DNA of 64,000 bases, taken from positions 109,403,366 through 109,467,365 of the forward strand of contig OZ021721.1 of NCBI GenBank assembly GCA_963978545.1, read 5' to 3'. This document shows positions 47,361 to 59,161 of the stretch, piece after piece. Within the stretch, counting starts at the first letter, position 1; each line of letters begins with the position of its first letter. A program made the translations under genes and the position numbers. The stretch is from Linyphia triangularis (lineage: Eukaryota > Arthropoda > Arachnida > Araneae > Linyphiidae). Below the pieces are notes generated by a model. It saw only the letters and a program-made list of their open reading frames with translations, searched no databases and had not been told where the DNA came from.

Positions 47361-48500
47361 TAATACCATCATTGCACATTATTTCAGGCCAAGCAAAAGT
47401 AAATAAGTGCTGAGCTCCTTCCAAAACAACGCTTAATATCTAATTAACTCATTCCATCCTGCCAATATTTAAATACTCGCTGGCAAATTTCCCCGAATCA
47501 GAACACAAAGAGTAATTAACAAATTTCTTGATTAACTTGTGTGTCACCAACTTTTTCTTTTCTAGCCTATTACTGGCAAATAAATTTTAGAAAATAGAAC
47601 TTTAAAAACTTGACAAAAACGCAACAAAACTTGAAATTTGCAGTCACCTGTATTGATAAGTGAAAGCAAAAGTCAAAGAAATATATATTCCCAGAAAATA
47701 ATAAACGCTTTTGTTTTTCGAAGCCAGCATTCCCTAAATTTTGTAAAAGGCTCACAATATAGTTCTCGAGTTCAAAGGCAAACAAAAGCTGCCTTTTCAG
47801 CAGGCTAATGTAGCAATTCAAAATACTAAATTTTCGTAAAAAAGCTAAATACTTCTTCAGCAACAATTAATGGTGAACTCCATGGGTTTTACATGGTCTA
47901 ATGATGCTTGAGCAAGAATTCAAAATCCACCACTTTAACAGCATCATGTAATTTGGAGAGAAGAAATCTTGGCTTTGCTGTGTTTGGAAGGCCACGATTC
48001 TATATATGATGTCTTGAATTATTTATCTTTCTGAAATTCTTGGGATTTTGTGATAGTCGGAGAAACACATTGATCTGGAAGTATGCAATCAGGTTTAAAA
48101 GTAAATACGTCTTCAGGTATTTTAATAGATTAAATACCACAGAAAGTCAGCACCATGTATTGGAATTGATTAATCAATGGCAGCAAAATTTTCAGAATGG
48201 CCTACATCAAATTGTTTGTTTACATCTGTTTAACACGCTTATTGGAGTTATGTGTAGCATACAGGTTAGAGCTGGTTTGTAGCAGCTTCTTATTGATGGG
48301 TAAAGTGGAATTCTGCTGTCCGAGTGAATAAGAAACCTTACAACAAACTCCTTGATTGTTGGATAACTTTTCCGGGCTTTTTTTATAACTTTTTTAAAAA
48401 ATACCAGCACAAACACAAATCTCATTCTTCCTCATGATCATCCGTCATTCCCCCGAATCAGTTACGTCACGTGATCGTGACGTATGGACTATCAACATTC
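47361..48500. other. Intergenic sequence, no gene
   Basis: Unique-looking sequence. A minus frame of 98 codons (47570-47866) and a plus frame of 80 codons (48040-48282) have no recognisable domain. No repeat ends seen. Confidence 0.35.
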
Positions 48501-49054
48501 TTCCTCACCCCCCGCAAGAAAAATTGTACTCAACCAAAATCGTCTTCCCATAGGATGTCAGTGCGGGAAAGAGACGCTAGTGTGGTGCACCGTCCTGTTG
48601 AAACCACATCTTTTTACTATCTACTAACACGACATGGTCATCCAGAAAGTCAGATAAAGGTCCCTGTAACAGGTTTGCATCAAGGAGGTTTCAGAATAAT
48701 TTTCCGAACGCAATTGCTTTTCCTCTGTATTTCATTTTGTGTACATGCCCTTAAAATATGTTAATAACCACGGGTGTAAAGTGGTATAAGTCACTAAGTT
48801 CCATTTTTCATATCTCCATGAATATTAGTCGTACAAATTTCGATTTTTTTTTTTAAATTTTTTTTTTTTTTAATGTTACTGGCGACCATATAAAAATTTA
48901 CAATCCGTAATTTTTATACCAACCCCTTTTCTAACTTAAAAACTATTCAGTAAAAATATTTTAAGGATTTAAAATATTTCTTCAATTGGGACTATGCATC
49001 TAGGACCATCGGTGTCGAAAATAAAGGTCGGCCAGGTTATACGGGGACACGCTG
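48500..49054 (+). mobile_element. Mariner-like element remnant, second copy
   Basis: It ends GGTTATACGGGGACACGCTG followed by TA (49055-49056), the complement of the end at 19899. Shared interior landmarks with the first copy are CATAGGATGTCAGTGCGGGA (about 48552) and CTTAAAAACTATTCAGTAAA (about 48934). The transposase region is more decayed than in the first copy; I cannot find the PPRSP block. The 5' part is missing, and the left limit is approximate. Confidence 0.7.
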
Positions 49055-49056
49055 TA

Positions 49057-49970
49057 TTTACTGTCAGTCGATACCGTTTAACAACTTCTGCACATGTGCG
49101 GTTTTAAAGCATTAATTTTTTATGCATTCGTTTTGTTTTTCTGGGTTTTAAATTCATCTTGTTTTTGCTTACATTTTGTGTTGTCGTCAAAGATGTATTG
49201 TGATCAGCGGGTATTGATATTTTGATTTTATTTAATGAGAATTAATAACATTTAAACAAAATAAATTCGTTCAATTCTTTTGTATTTTATTAGCAAAAAT
49301 CTTTTGTATTACATTTGTCATAAATATCTAACATCTAAAGGTCGTTTACCAACATAATTTACCACTAATACGTTGGTGCCGTTATGGGATGTTTTCAGTC
49401 GGATTTTGATCAACTTAATAAATCTATTATATATTTTTACCAGGATGTGTCAATTACAAGATCACACGTAAGAAGTCCATCTAATGTGAAAACACCTTCG
49501 TATATCATTAGGTGTGTTGTGTGGCACCGCTGTGACCAACATTGGTACTATTACGTTATATCCATGCCCCTTGGCGATAATTTTTCAGTTGGCGAACAAT
49601 TTGGTAGATTACACTATCATTTCAATGCCTGTTAATTCTTCTCTTAATTCAGATTTTATTTGATTTTAAAACAAAAATTAAGAACTGGTACAATATATTT
49701 TCATGATTATTTTTAAAACATAAGCTAGAGCTGTACTATAGACACCAGGCATATTTTGATATTATTTCTATGTTAACAAAATTTTGAATGATTAAATTTT
49801 TCTAGCTGGATTAATTAAAATTATGAATCTAACTTCATTTAATGAGAGTGAGTCAAAATATACATAGAATCTAGCACATAATTTATTATTTAGACTCAAT
49901 TTGACTTCATCACTCGCTAAAGATTATCAAAGATCGTCAAAGATTATTGAAATTCACAGATTTTGCTAAT
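49057..49970. other. Intergenic sequence, possibly start of a Helitron
   Basis: A plus frame of 83 codons (49384-49635) is rich in histidine and tyrosine and matches no family I know. The Helitron fragment downstream may begin somewhere in this stretch (ATCTATTATATATTTTT at about 49422 is a candidate 5' end). No other feature. Confidence 0.3.
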
Positions 49971-50236
49971 ATGCCGCTAAAGAGAAGAACGAATATAGAT
50001 GCTAAGTATAGAGCATCTGCCGCCAAGAGAGCTTAGGGAATCACCTCTGCGAAATAACATCGACTGGAGTATGATAGAGCGCGCTGTTACAAAATGAACG
50101 AAAACATGGATCTGTTATAGTACATTGGAAGCTGTTCACCAACAACAAATAACCTGAAGAAATTCCGCGTCTATGCAACACATAACTGATCGATGTCCTT
50201 CAACGGGTCCCCAGCAACGCGGGGTCACACAGCTAG
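49971..50236 (+). mobile_element. Helitron-like 3' end
   Basis: The block closes GTCCCCAGCAACGCGGGGTC, then ACACAG, then CTAG followed by T (50233-50237). A GC hairpin a few bases before CTRR and insertion ahead of T are the hallmarks of a Helitron 3' end. Upstream, an ATG at 49971 opens a basic 21-codon frame (MPLKRRTNIDAKYRASAAKR then A and stop). That it once encoded a Helitron-associated protein is a guess. The 5' TC end is not fixed. Confidence 0.55.
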
Positions 50237-51122
50237 TAAACAATAAACTTAAACTGATTTTAAGTGGCAGTCGTTAAACAACTAAATCTCGGGAAAAAAG
50301 AGTAAAATTGAGGTGAATTACATTTTGGTTGATTTTTTGTTGTGTGATTTTGGACTTCAGAAAATGGTTATCAATAAACTTGCAGACTAAAGACGAAAAT
50401 CCTTCTGTCAAACACTGTCAATATAACTATTGGGCAACCCTTTCAAAAAATTTGAATAGGGCCTCGAAAACATGATGTACCGTGGGCCCCAAGGGATGCA
50501 AGTCAGGCCTTGAACAGTGCACTGAGAAAACGACGGTGATGTGAAAAAAAGCGCATTACGAGTTTACTCGTGGGCAAAGTTTGGCAATGAAAATACGAGT
50601 TAACTTGTGACCGGTCAACAATGTGTTATGAATAAATCAATTAATTTCTAACTAGGTTTTGTAGTCTAGAAATGCCAGTAATGTGTTCAAACTTATTAGT
50701 TTGTGTACTGCATGGTTGCTATTAACATGTGTTAATAGCCACCATAAATAAACTTCCTTAAATCTTTCTGTATAAATCGACAGAATTCTTATATTATGTC
50801 AAAGATATTTAAAGAATCGTTGGGAGAACAGAACAATATAAAAATTTATAATTTCTTCTTTTTTTTTTTATGAATTTTGTGTGGTGCGGTAAAATGAGGA
50901 TGTGGTCTGTCACGAGAGTATTTTACCACAATTTGGTGCATATCAAGAAAGAGCAACATGTTTATTAATCTTGGACTGCTGGAGGACTAACAGGAAAATT
51001 TTAAGGTTGCAGTTACTCTGAATGAATGTTAGTTGTGTTTGGCCACTATAGTGGAACTCTTATGTTTAGAGATTCTGGATGGAGACGTAATACATTGCCA
51101 GCAGATTACAAAATATAATTGA
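50237..51122. other. Intergenic sequence, no gene
   Basis: No delimited repeat or gene. Composition is more mixed than elsewhere around 50400-50600. Confidence 0.35.
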
Positions 51123-51890
51123 CTAGGGGGCTTCGCCCCCTGCTCGCTAACCCTCGCCAACCCCCAAACGCCTCGCTGCACTCGGATTGAGCGGCTTTGC
51201 CGCTCGAATTTGTGGTTAAAACATCTTGCTGCGCTCGAATAGGTTTGCCAGCCTTAAAAAATGTAACCAAATTTTTATAAATTTAATGTAAGGCCTAATA
51301 GAGAAAACACCCAAATTGCAAAAGTTTCATAATAGAAAGTTAAATATACTATCCGCCAACATTCTGACTTAAAACTTCATTAGCTATGCCCTTACATTGA
51401 AGTATTCTGATAAGTCGCCCCGTTAGAGAACGACGTTCAACGCGAAGCATTTTCTGGATAGAAATACTTCAAAATAATAATTACTCTAATACAAAAATGC
51501 TTCAGAAAAACAGAAAAAAATCAAATTTGAAACGAAGAGTTTAAAAAGAGCTTTAAAATTAGCAACGGGCTTGTTGTTTACATACGTAAGGATAGCTTTA
51601 AAATTAGCAACGGTTGGTTGGTTGAACACCCGAGCAGCCGGTTTGTTGTTTACATACGTAAGGATGTTGCCAATCATATATTCAAAATAATTGAGGCTTT
51701 GTAGTAGCTCAATGATGAAAAATATTGAAATTTAACTAATTAATAAAGTGTTAATAAATTATTTTGGCACGTTTTGGCAAATCTACAGCTTATTTCCTTT
51801 AAAATGACACCTTGATCATTGAAATTGGTTGAGCAGTTTAGGCGGACGGACTAACCCAAAAAAAAACGTATTGCCTATTAAATATATAGA
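51123..51890 (-). mobile_element. Short non-autonomous Helitron
   Basis: On the minus strand the element starts TCTATATATTTAATAGGCAA right after an A. It ends GGGGGCGAAGCCCCCTAG right before a T. This gives the 5' TC, the 3' hairpin plus CTAG and the A/T target expected of Helitrons. A second GC hairpin, GAGCGGCAAAGCCGCTC, lies about 75 bp from the 3' end. Internally TTGTTGTTTACATACGTAAG is repeated twice (about 51572 and 51644) within a local duplication. No Rep/helicase frame is present in the 768 bp. Confidence 0.8.
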
Positions 51891-52984
51891 TAAGTAGAAC
51901 ATTCTGCCGAACCACATCGCAAATTGTACCGGAGTTAATAGTTTTAAAAAGTTAGCTGGATCTATACTGGGAGATAGTTCAGGAAAGGTAAATTGGGCCA
52001 ACCTAGATGAGCCTTGTGCCTGTATGCTGTCATTTTTATATTTGTACCATTTCTACAGATAATTCTAATGACTTTTACCTTAAAGTATGACAAAGTCAGT
52101 ATTAGGGAACTATTATGTTTTTCTTCTTATTGATGATGAAGTATCCTATAGGATATCCAGTTGTGCTTGTCACTTATTGAATGAATCTGAATTCGATAGT
52201 CAAGTGGAAATTATTTCTTTCTTTAAATATTCTGGTATGGTGGTATCTACACATGGCAAAATAGTATCTGTTCGGTGATAGCTCAGTTTTTATAAATTTA
52301 ATAAAAAAATGTTCACGGCGAGTATTGGCAGCTTTGCACAGTTTTATTAACATTCACAAGTTGGACTGTAAAATAGAATGATAACTAACTTAGGAGTTAC
52401 CATGAGAACTGAGAGGAATCTTCCGCCACAGCGCGGGAATCAAGCTACAGTAATTAATGGACGAATAAAAAGGGTGGGGTAAGATGGAAGATGCGCGACA
52501 GGGTTGCGCAATAACACAGGCGTTAACAGTATCTATACATGCAAAATAAATTCTAAAACTATTAAAAGGCTTTTTGTCAAAATTTAAAGAAAAATGCCGT
52601 ATTTTCAATTTATATTGATCTAATATATATAATAAGCATTAAAAGTTTTATTAAAATAAATGTAATAGTTTGATTTCCAGAAGTTTTTTTTAATGCTGGT
52701 TTTTTACCACACCATTTTCATGCACCTTACCCTATCAAATTTAAGACTCAATCACTTTTTCACCATCAACGACATCATTTGTAAATCTCTGTAATAATTA
52801 AAGATTAAAAAAAATGGTGCATTTTGTTATGCAAGATATGTCAAAATCTGTATCTTTGATCCATTTTCGCTGAAAAGGCAAATGAGATTCAGATATAATA
52901 TTGGACTTTTTGTTTCTTTTATCTATGAATATAACAATTCAGCAAAATTTAATTTCATTCATTTCTATAATCAGGTTGAAAATT
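51891..52984. other. Intergenic sequence, no gene
   Basis: No repeat delimited. Frames at 52087-52278 and 52390-52608 have no recognisable domain. Confidence 0.35.
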
Positions 52985-53838
52985 TTACTTTTTTAACACG
53001 CTTTTATTAGCTTCAGACGTATGTTAGTATGTAACAGAATCTTTGAACATGATTTTGACCCCCTTCAAAACGTCGGATTAACTCGAAATTTGGCATGCTT
53101 CTTAAGGACCGATGACAATTCAATATTTTAAGCAGTTTGACCCGTTATCCTTACTAGGATAATCAGGATTAGCGATTTTTTGTTTTCCTGAGACCCGGAG
53201 TGTCTGCGTCAAGACCAATAAGGGAAACTACTATAGGCGCGCCGATCACTTATTTAAGTATAACTTTAAAGAAGTCTACAACCTCGATCGGAAGTGGCTT
53301 TTTAATTTTAGTTCACCATAAAAAAATTACCGAAATTCCCTTTTTAACACGCTTTTATTAGTTTCACCTGTATGTTCAAACTTTGCACACTTGTCAAAGA
53401 CCCGATGATAATACAATAATTCTATAAGTTTGTCGCTTTATCACAAGGATTAGCTCGTGTTGCCTTTGCGCCTTTAAATTCCAACCAACCAACCTTCTCC
53501 GGAATCGAACCCTGGTGTGCCGTTACCCATTACAATCCCAGTAATCACAGAACCTATCATCGACAATTGATAAGGCAGACATTTGAAAGATTTGTAGTGG
53601 GAATGACGGTTATACAAAGCGTGTTTTTTTTAGTCGCATTATCCTTACCAGGATCTTCAGGATTAGTGATTTTTCATATTCAGAGACAAGGTAGTGTTTT
53701 GTGCCTAGTAATACGGCGTGTACTAAGGCATACACATGACTTAAATTTGAGACAAGCATGTGACTATTGGCAAGAACAACTGGAGAGTTTTGTACACTTA
53801 ACTAAAAAAATTAACTAAAAAAAATTTATAGTTTACAG
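52985..53838. repeat. Compound repeat with TAACACGCTTTTATTAG motif
   Basis: TTTTTAACACGCTTTTATTAG occurs at about 52990 and again at about 53343, each followed by related sequence (CTTC/TTTC...GTATGTT, then ACCGATGA or CCCGATGA). The phrase TATCCTTACTAGGATAATCA (about 53147) reappears as TATCCTTACCAGGATCTTCA (about 53641). At 53484-53530 there is a CCAACCAACC tail with a reversed B box (GGAATCGAACC), probably a worn SINE. The 83-codon frame at 53567-53818 lies in this repeat and is not a gene. Confidence 0.5.
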
Positions 53839-54196
53839 AAAAAATAATTAATAGTTTATAAAACTAAAAAACACGCTTTAATAGAAAAGTGAACTAAAAA
53901 ATAGAAAATAATTTTAAATAAGTTTGAAATAAGAATAGAGTGATTAACAAGAAATATTTATTTTATCGTAAAAAAGCGTGGGGTGCTTGATGTCAATTGT
54001 TGTATATATATTGGTAAAAGTAGAGCCATTATGAAAATATCTTAAAAAGCACCCCACGCTTTTTTACGATAAAATAAATATTTCTTGTTAATCATTTCTA
54101 TTCTTATTTCAAACTTATTTAAAATTATTTTCTACTTTTTAGTTCCCTTTTCTATTAAAGCGTGTTTTTTAGTTTTATAAACTATTAATTATTTTT
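53839..54196. repeat. Fold-back with 149-bp near-perfect arms
   Basis: The arm 53839-53987 is the inverse of 54048-54196, with a loop of 60 bp. I see only a few mismatches (for example GTGAAC against GGGAAC). The outer arms contain AACACGCTTTAATAG, a variant of the motif in the repeat to the left, and the inner ends contain AAGCGTGGGGTGC. It may be the end structure of the same repeat. It would form a long stable RNA hairpin if transcribed. Confidence 0.92.
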
Positions 54197-54544
54197 GCAT
54201 TAAATTCTGAGTGACCTTGAAAATTGAATATTTAAGTCCTCTGTTTTAATTTGAGAGAAAATTATCACAAACTCTACAATTCAGAAAATGTGAAAACTTA
54301 CAGTTTTGGTCCGTTGAAGTAAATTGATGCATAATTTTATAAATGAAGAGCCAGCAACCAAAACCGGACTTGTTCACACAGTGAAAAAAATCTTTTTAAT
54401 TTTATTTCGACCTTATAAACCTCACTTTTATTTGCATCGGAAATATCTTTAATCAAAAGTGACTATAAACCCTTCAAAATAATTGTACTTGTAACCTATT
54501 ACATATACAGAACACTTATTTTGATGTCTCCTATCAGAAACCAG
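54197..54544. other. Outer arm of a worn inverted repeat
   Basis: TAAATGAAGAGCCAGCAACC (about 54339) continuing to CCGGACTTGTT faces its diverged complement at about 55307-55350. This frames the piggyBac-type MITE between, so an older element probably contains it. No gene. Confidence 0.4.
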
Positions 54545-54548
54545 TTAA

Positions 54549-55296
54549 AACCCTTTCAGTCCCAATTATTTATTTTTCATTTTAAAAATCTGAAATTTAT
54601 AAAATATACTTATTTGGTATCCAGAATAACAGGGTTGAAAGCAATTTTTTTTGTTTAATTTTTTAATTAAAAGTAAAAATGATTCCAAATGGCATCATTG
54701 GGCATTAGGTATAGGACAAGTCTAAAGCTATTTCGCTTCGGCATTTCTAAATAAATCAAATAAAATTTGAAATCTTCTATTTAGTCGTAAATATATCTCA
54801 ACGTAGTGAATACTGCTAGAAAAAAATAGCAATAACGTGGTAATAACAGTTCGAATCTAAAATAAATAATATAGCCGGGAAAAGGTGTTGAGTTGTACTT
54901 AACTCCCACTCATGCCAAATGGAATCGTCATTTTTCAATCGTTGCAAATGTTAAAATTTTAAAATATTTATTCGTTAAAAATGGTTAATATACAATTTTT
55001 AAATATTAAAAAAAAATAATACGAACATATTTGAAAGAGTTATTTAATTCAAATTACTTAAAAAATTAAATTGATTTCGGCATCTTTTTCGGAATTGAGA
55101 AAACATAAAAAAGCCTCATTTCATTCATCAACAGAACCCGTGCAGCCATATATTGGTGAAAAAGAAAAATATATTTGGGCAGAGAATAGTTTGATGATTG
55201 TAAAAGTGTTGATTCGAATTCCCTGGAAGTATTAGGTGAGGAGAAAAAAAATCATAAATGTTGTGATTCCAATTGGCATCACTGGGAGTGAAATGG
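54549..55296. mobile_element. Probable piggyBac-type MITE
   Basis: TTAA stands at both sides (54545-54548 and 55297-55300). Left end AACCCTTTCAGTCCCAATTA and complement of the right end CCATTTCACTCCCAGTGATG are related inverted termini. The phrase TCCAAATGGCATCATTGGGC (about 54683) recurs in altered form at about 54905 and 55268, a subterminal repeat. No transposase. Because TTAA is short and the sequence AT-rich, confidence is moderate. Confidence 0.55.
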
Positions 55297-55300
55297 TTAA

Positions 55301-55816
55301 GAAACAAGTCCGGTCCAATTTGCCAGCTCCTCATAAACATAGTTTGTAAGAGTAAGTCGTAATTATTGAAATATACTAATAAATGAATTAGTGGTAGGGC
55401 ACAGAGTTTACCGGCACTAAACTCTATTAAAAAAATACAGTGACCTAATAAGTCGACATTTGAATAAACCTCTTGATCTGGACAGGGAGAGAATAATTAA
55501 AACATAGTTAGGATAGAGCGCTTCCCAATTGGCTAATCTAGGTAACAAAAAATTCGTACGTGACGTTAGTAAAGTTCCAGATGGTTTTAAACTTTATTCT
55601 CTTACTTTAAAGTTTAAAAAAAACAAAAAAAAACTTATATTGTCATTGCATTATACCTCAGCAGGATTTGGCAATTTTATACATTACAATAATCCAACTG
55701 AAAGTCTTCTTAAGAGAAAACAAATTACCCCCTCTAGTAAAAATATCACAATAATCCAATCTGTAATATTTTAGTTAAACTCATACATACTTTTTTCAAC
55801 ATTTCTAAGCTGTATT
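55301..55816. other. Intergenic sequence, no gene
   Basis: Begins with the right arm of the worn inverted repeat. The 81-codon frame at 55529-55774 has many lysines from A runs and no recognisable domain. Confidence 0.35.
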
Positions 55817-55818
55817 TA

Positions 55819-56499
55819 CACGGTGACTCAAAATAGAGTGACGGCTTTCAAAAATGAATAAATAGGGGGAAAAAAAGGAAAAAACTTAAAACGATAAGAG
55901 AATTTTATCCTATCAATTTTTTTAAATAATTACAAATTTCACCAACAAACGGTGCGGCTGATTAAAAAACTTTTTTAAAAAATGGTCTGAATGAATGTAT
56001 TGCACAAATTACAAAACAATATTTTCAAAATAACCATCATTTCCACAACAACATAACGCAATTGAACCCATCTGATGGATGTGTGGTTAGCGCTCAGGCC
56101 ACGTATGGCAAAGGTGCCGGGTTCGAATCCTGGATTAGCCATGGATGTTCGTTGTGATTCGGAATCCACGTTAAGCTGTAAGTCCCGGCCTGATTAGCTG
56201 CCATTGTGCATAAAAATAGGTCATTGAGCGTATAAACCAACCAAGTATGACGCAAATGAAACATCGTTTAGTAGTTTTTCCGACATGTTTCATTCCGTTT
56301 CCCGCACCCTCTCTTTTTTCATTCATCAGCACCATCTGTTGGTGATCTTTATAACTATTTTGTAAAATTTATGTATAAAATTCAGTAATTGACCATATAG
56401 AATGCAACAAACGGCACACTTCACCGTTTTCATTTGTCTTTATAATAATTATTATTTTTATTCATTTTTGAAAATCATCAGTCCATTTTGGAGCACACT
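55819..56499. mobile_element. Mariner-like TIR element holding a SINE
   Basis: The left end (after TA) reads CACGGTGACTCAAAATAGAG then TGACGGCTTTCAAAAATGAA. The complement of the right end reads AGTGTGCTCCAAAATGGACT then GATGATTTTCAAAAATGAAT. They are diverged inverted termini of the type found at 56551 (ACAAGGTGTCCCAAAATGGA), which is a third, lone end of the same family. No transposase is visible. A SINE family 2 copy is nested inside. Confidence 0.6.
56068..56246 (+). mobile_element. SINE family 2, best copy
   Basis: The tRNA-like head reads GATGGATGTGTGGTTAGCGC with a perfect B box GGTTCGAATCC. The body has GTTCGTTGTGATTCGGAATC, CCACGTTAAGCTGTAAGTCC and TCATTGAGCGTATAAACCAA, with a short CCAA tail. 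Near-duplicate flanks ATAACGCAATTGAAC (56053-56067) and ATGACGCAAATGAAAC (56247-56262) look like a worn target duplication. The head may derive from the same tRNA class as SINE family 1, but the bodies differ. Confidence 0.88.
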
Positions 56500-56501
56500 T
56501 A

Positions 56502-56914
56502 CACTCTAAATACAAAATAATTAAGAAACTATTTGCATTTCAGTACTCATACAAGGTGTCCCAAAATGGACTGACGATTTTCAACAGTTGAAATGATAAT
56601 ACTTCACGCATTAAATGCTTGAGATCAAATGCTTTAATACAAACTACTCATCATAAAAGCATGAGTCAATTTTTGAAAGTTACCAACGATCTTTCTTTGC
56701 TGTTTATGTGTAAAATGGCTTCTGGTATGACTCTTAGCGTCACAGCTGCCCCTATTTTTACAAATTACTTTATTACTTTCTCCATCTATTTATTCTATTC
56801 GTATTTGATTTTTACTTTTTTTTTTTATGTTCTTTTGCTCTGATCTTCTTCAACAAAGCTTGAAATTAAGGACGAATTATTTTTTGTCGCATTTTAGATT
56901 TATTTTTACAAGAG
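56502..56914. other. Intergenic, with a lone mariner-like end at 56551
   Basis: TACAAGGTGTCCCAAAATGG (56550-56569) is a terminus of the family above without a partner. The 74-codon frame (56619-56843) has no domain I know. Confidence 0.4.
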
Positions 56915-57616
56915 AAAACTCCATCAATACGGTCATAGAAAGATCTGTACAGTTTATGTAACATCAAGTTGCTTCAAATTATGGGAATATTTAAATAAAC
57001 AATGTCACATGGGCATAAAATATATATAACATTTTCCCTTATTTAGGTCAACACATAAATGTGAAAATGATTTGATAATCAACCAGCAGAAAACTCCAGC
57101 AATACGGTCATAGAAAGATCTGTACAGTTTATGTAACATCAAGTTACTTCAAAGTTATGGGAATATTTAAATAAACAATGTCACATGGGCATAAAATATA
57201 TATAACATTTTCCCTTATTTTTGTCAACACATAAATATGAAAATGATTTGATAATCAACCAGCAGAAAACTCCAGCAATACGGTCATAGAAAGATCTGTA
57301 CAGTTTATGTAACATCAAGTTGCTTCAAAGTTATGGGAATATTTAAATAAACGATGTCACATGGGCATAAAATATCTATAACATTTCCCCTTATTTATGT
57401 CAACACTAAAATGTGAAAATGATTTGATAATCAACCAGCAGAAAACTCCAGCAATACGGTCATAGAAAGATCTGTACAGTTTATGTAACATCAAGTTGCT
57501 TCAAAGTTATGGGAATATTTAAATAAACAATGTCACATGGACATAAAATGTATAGAAAATTTTCCCTTATTTATGTCAACACATAAATGTGAAAATGATT
57601 TGACAATCAACCAGCT
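56915..57616. repeat. Four-copy 176-bp tandem array
   Basis: Units start at 56915, 57090, 57266 and 57442 with AAAACTCCAGCAATACGG (CCATCAATACGG in the first), at intervals of 175-176 bp. All share AGATCTGTACAGTTTATGTA, CATCAAGTTGCTTCAAA and CAATGTCACATGGGCATAAA. Differences are a handful of bases per unit. The array looks like a young minisatellite or satellite island of unknown family. Confidence 0.95.
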
Positions 57617-57808
57617 AAACAGCCTCATAATAAGTCTATGCCAAACAATGGATGGCAAATGAGTTTCCAGTAAGTCTGTGATTCGTAAAGATCTTTAGAA
57701 CAAGGATTACAATAGTATTGCTTTAACTCTTGGGCTATTATCAAATCAACGTTTTAAATGTTGTTATAAAATTAAGGATCTATAACAATTCTGTCAAGTA
57801 TTTATATC

Positions 57809-58041
57809 TCTGTCTATCGCAAGAATAGCTCCCGCCTCGTGGTCTAGCATTGTATTTTGGCAGGGAAACAAGACTCCCATTTTTACGGTGTATTTCGGGG
57901 GAAAAAACATCTATTTTATAGGTATGTGTTGCCAATTTCGGGTATGCATCACCCTTATTCTAAATAGACATGACGAGTTTTTTTCTATAGCAACATCAAA
58001 CAGACTATCTGGCGGGAGCTATTTTCCTGATAGACAGAAGT
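57809..58041. mobile_element. Small MITE with ~28-bp TIRs
   Basis: Left TCTGTCTATCGCAAGAATAG then CTCCCGCC; the complement of the right end reads TCTGTCTATCAGGAAAATAG then CTCCCGCC. The 230-bp interior has no coding capacity. The target duplication is unclear (TATTT is near both sides). Confidence 0.7.
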
Positions 58042-58415
58042 ATTTTTGAATTGAACTCTCCTGTTCTTCGGAGCGAGTGAAGGTTTGAGCTATTCGCAAA
58101 ATCAAAAGTACTCAACTCAATCCTTACGAGGCAATGTTTAATGATTTCTCTATGGCAGTAACTTAAGATACACAAATAAAACTCTGCATCAACATTTCAA
58201 AACTTCCAATATAAATTACCCAAAACTGAGAGAAATTGGCCAAGATCCATGGCAACCGTCAGTCTACAATGGTCCACATTGGGATTAGCTAGTGTTGAAA
58301 AATATTTGCCAGTGGACTTGTTCTACCGGGTAATTTTCTTTGATTCTCATTGAACTGTTTCCTTCCTTTACATGCTATTAAATTTTAGACTTTTAATTTT
58401 TCATCCACCAGATAC
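58042..58415. other. Intergenic, one dispersed repeat fragment
   Basis: 58215-58300 resembles 12760-12870 (ATCCATGGCAACCGTCAGTC). No gene. Confidence 0.4.
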
Positions 58416-58985
58416 AAAAACTATTAGGGTCATTCCATGTCAAATCAACACAAAAAAGTAGCATTTTCAACCCGACCCCTTCAGATTTTAATAAAATTTT
58501 GCTCACTTCTTGGATTCATAGTGAAAAGAAAAAATGGCCAAGATAAGGTTTAAATATCGTTTGGTTTTTTGAAATACGGCGCTTCAAAAATAGGCAGACA
58601 GGTCAAAATTTCGCATTTCTTGCTTTACAGATTTGCCCATAATTTTGTCCCTAATTATCATAGAACATTGCTTTTGGTGCCAAAAAAAAGCTGAATATTT
58701 GGGCTTTCTTATAACGTATCACTTGCTCCAATTTTTTAAAATTTTATTTTTAAGGTCAAACATTTTGACCTTTGACCTTCAATATCTCAAAAGGGGTATT
58801 TTTATTTTTTTCAAAAAAATATATTTTCTTCCTACATTAATTCTCTACTAAATTCTGTTGTTTTCATTTTGGGACCGCAATGGGATGATAAGTCATAAAT
58901 TTAAATTCCCTTACCCCCTTAATCGTTTGTGATGGGTGCGAAATGGAGATTCCCACATTCGCGATACCTTAAGCGAAAGTTTCAC

Positions 58986-59161
58986 CTGATGGCAATGGGG
59001 TTAGCACTCTGGCCTCGCATGCCAAAGGTGTCGCGTTCGATTCCTGGATTAAGCATTGATCTTCGTTGTGGTTCTAAATCCACGTTAAGCTGCTGGTCCC
59101 CGTCTGATTAACCGTTATTGAGCAAAAAACTGGTCGTTAAGCGTACAAAGCAACCAACCAA
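58986..59161 (+). mobile_element. SINE family 2 nested in the left arm
   Basis: Worn copy: head GATGGCAATGGGGTTAGCAC, B box altered to CGTTCGATTCC, body with CTTCGTTGTGGTTCTAAATC and CCACGTTAAGCTGCTGGTCC, tail AACCAACC. The uninterrupted right arm of the host element (about 62810-62850) shows the pre-insertion site, where TTGCAAAAGAATG stands in place of the SINE. The 60-codon frame 58929-59111 crosses this junction and is not a gene. Confidence 0.85.

Noticed and set aside
56075..56145. tRNA gene on the plus strand
   Set aside because: It belongs to the head of SINE family 2, present also at 47207 and 58986 with the same body.
58633..58851. Frame with IIIEHCFWCQKKAEYLGF, repeated at 63024-63221
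   Set aside because: The shared peptide comes from the two inverted arms of one element; both frames are short and the surrounding sequence is not coding-like.
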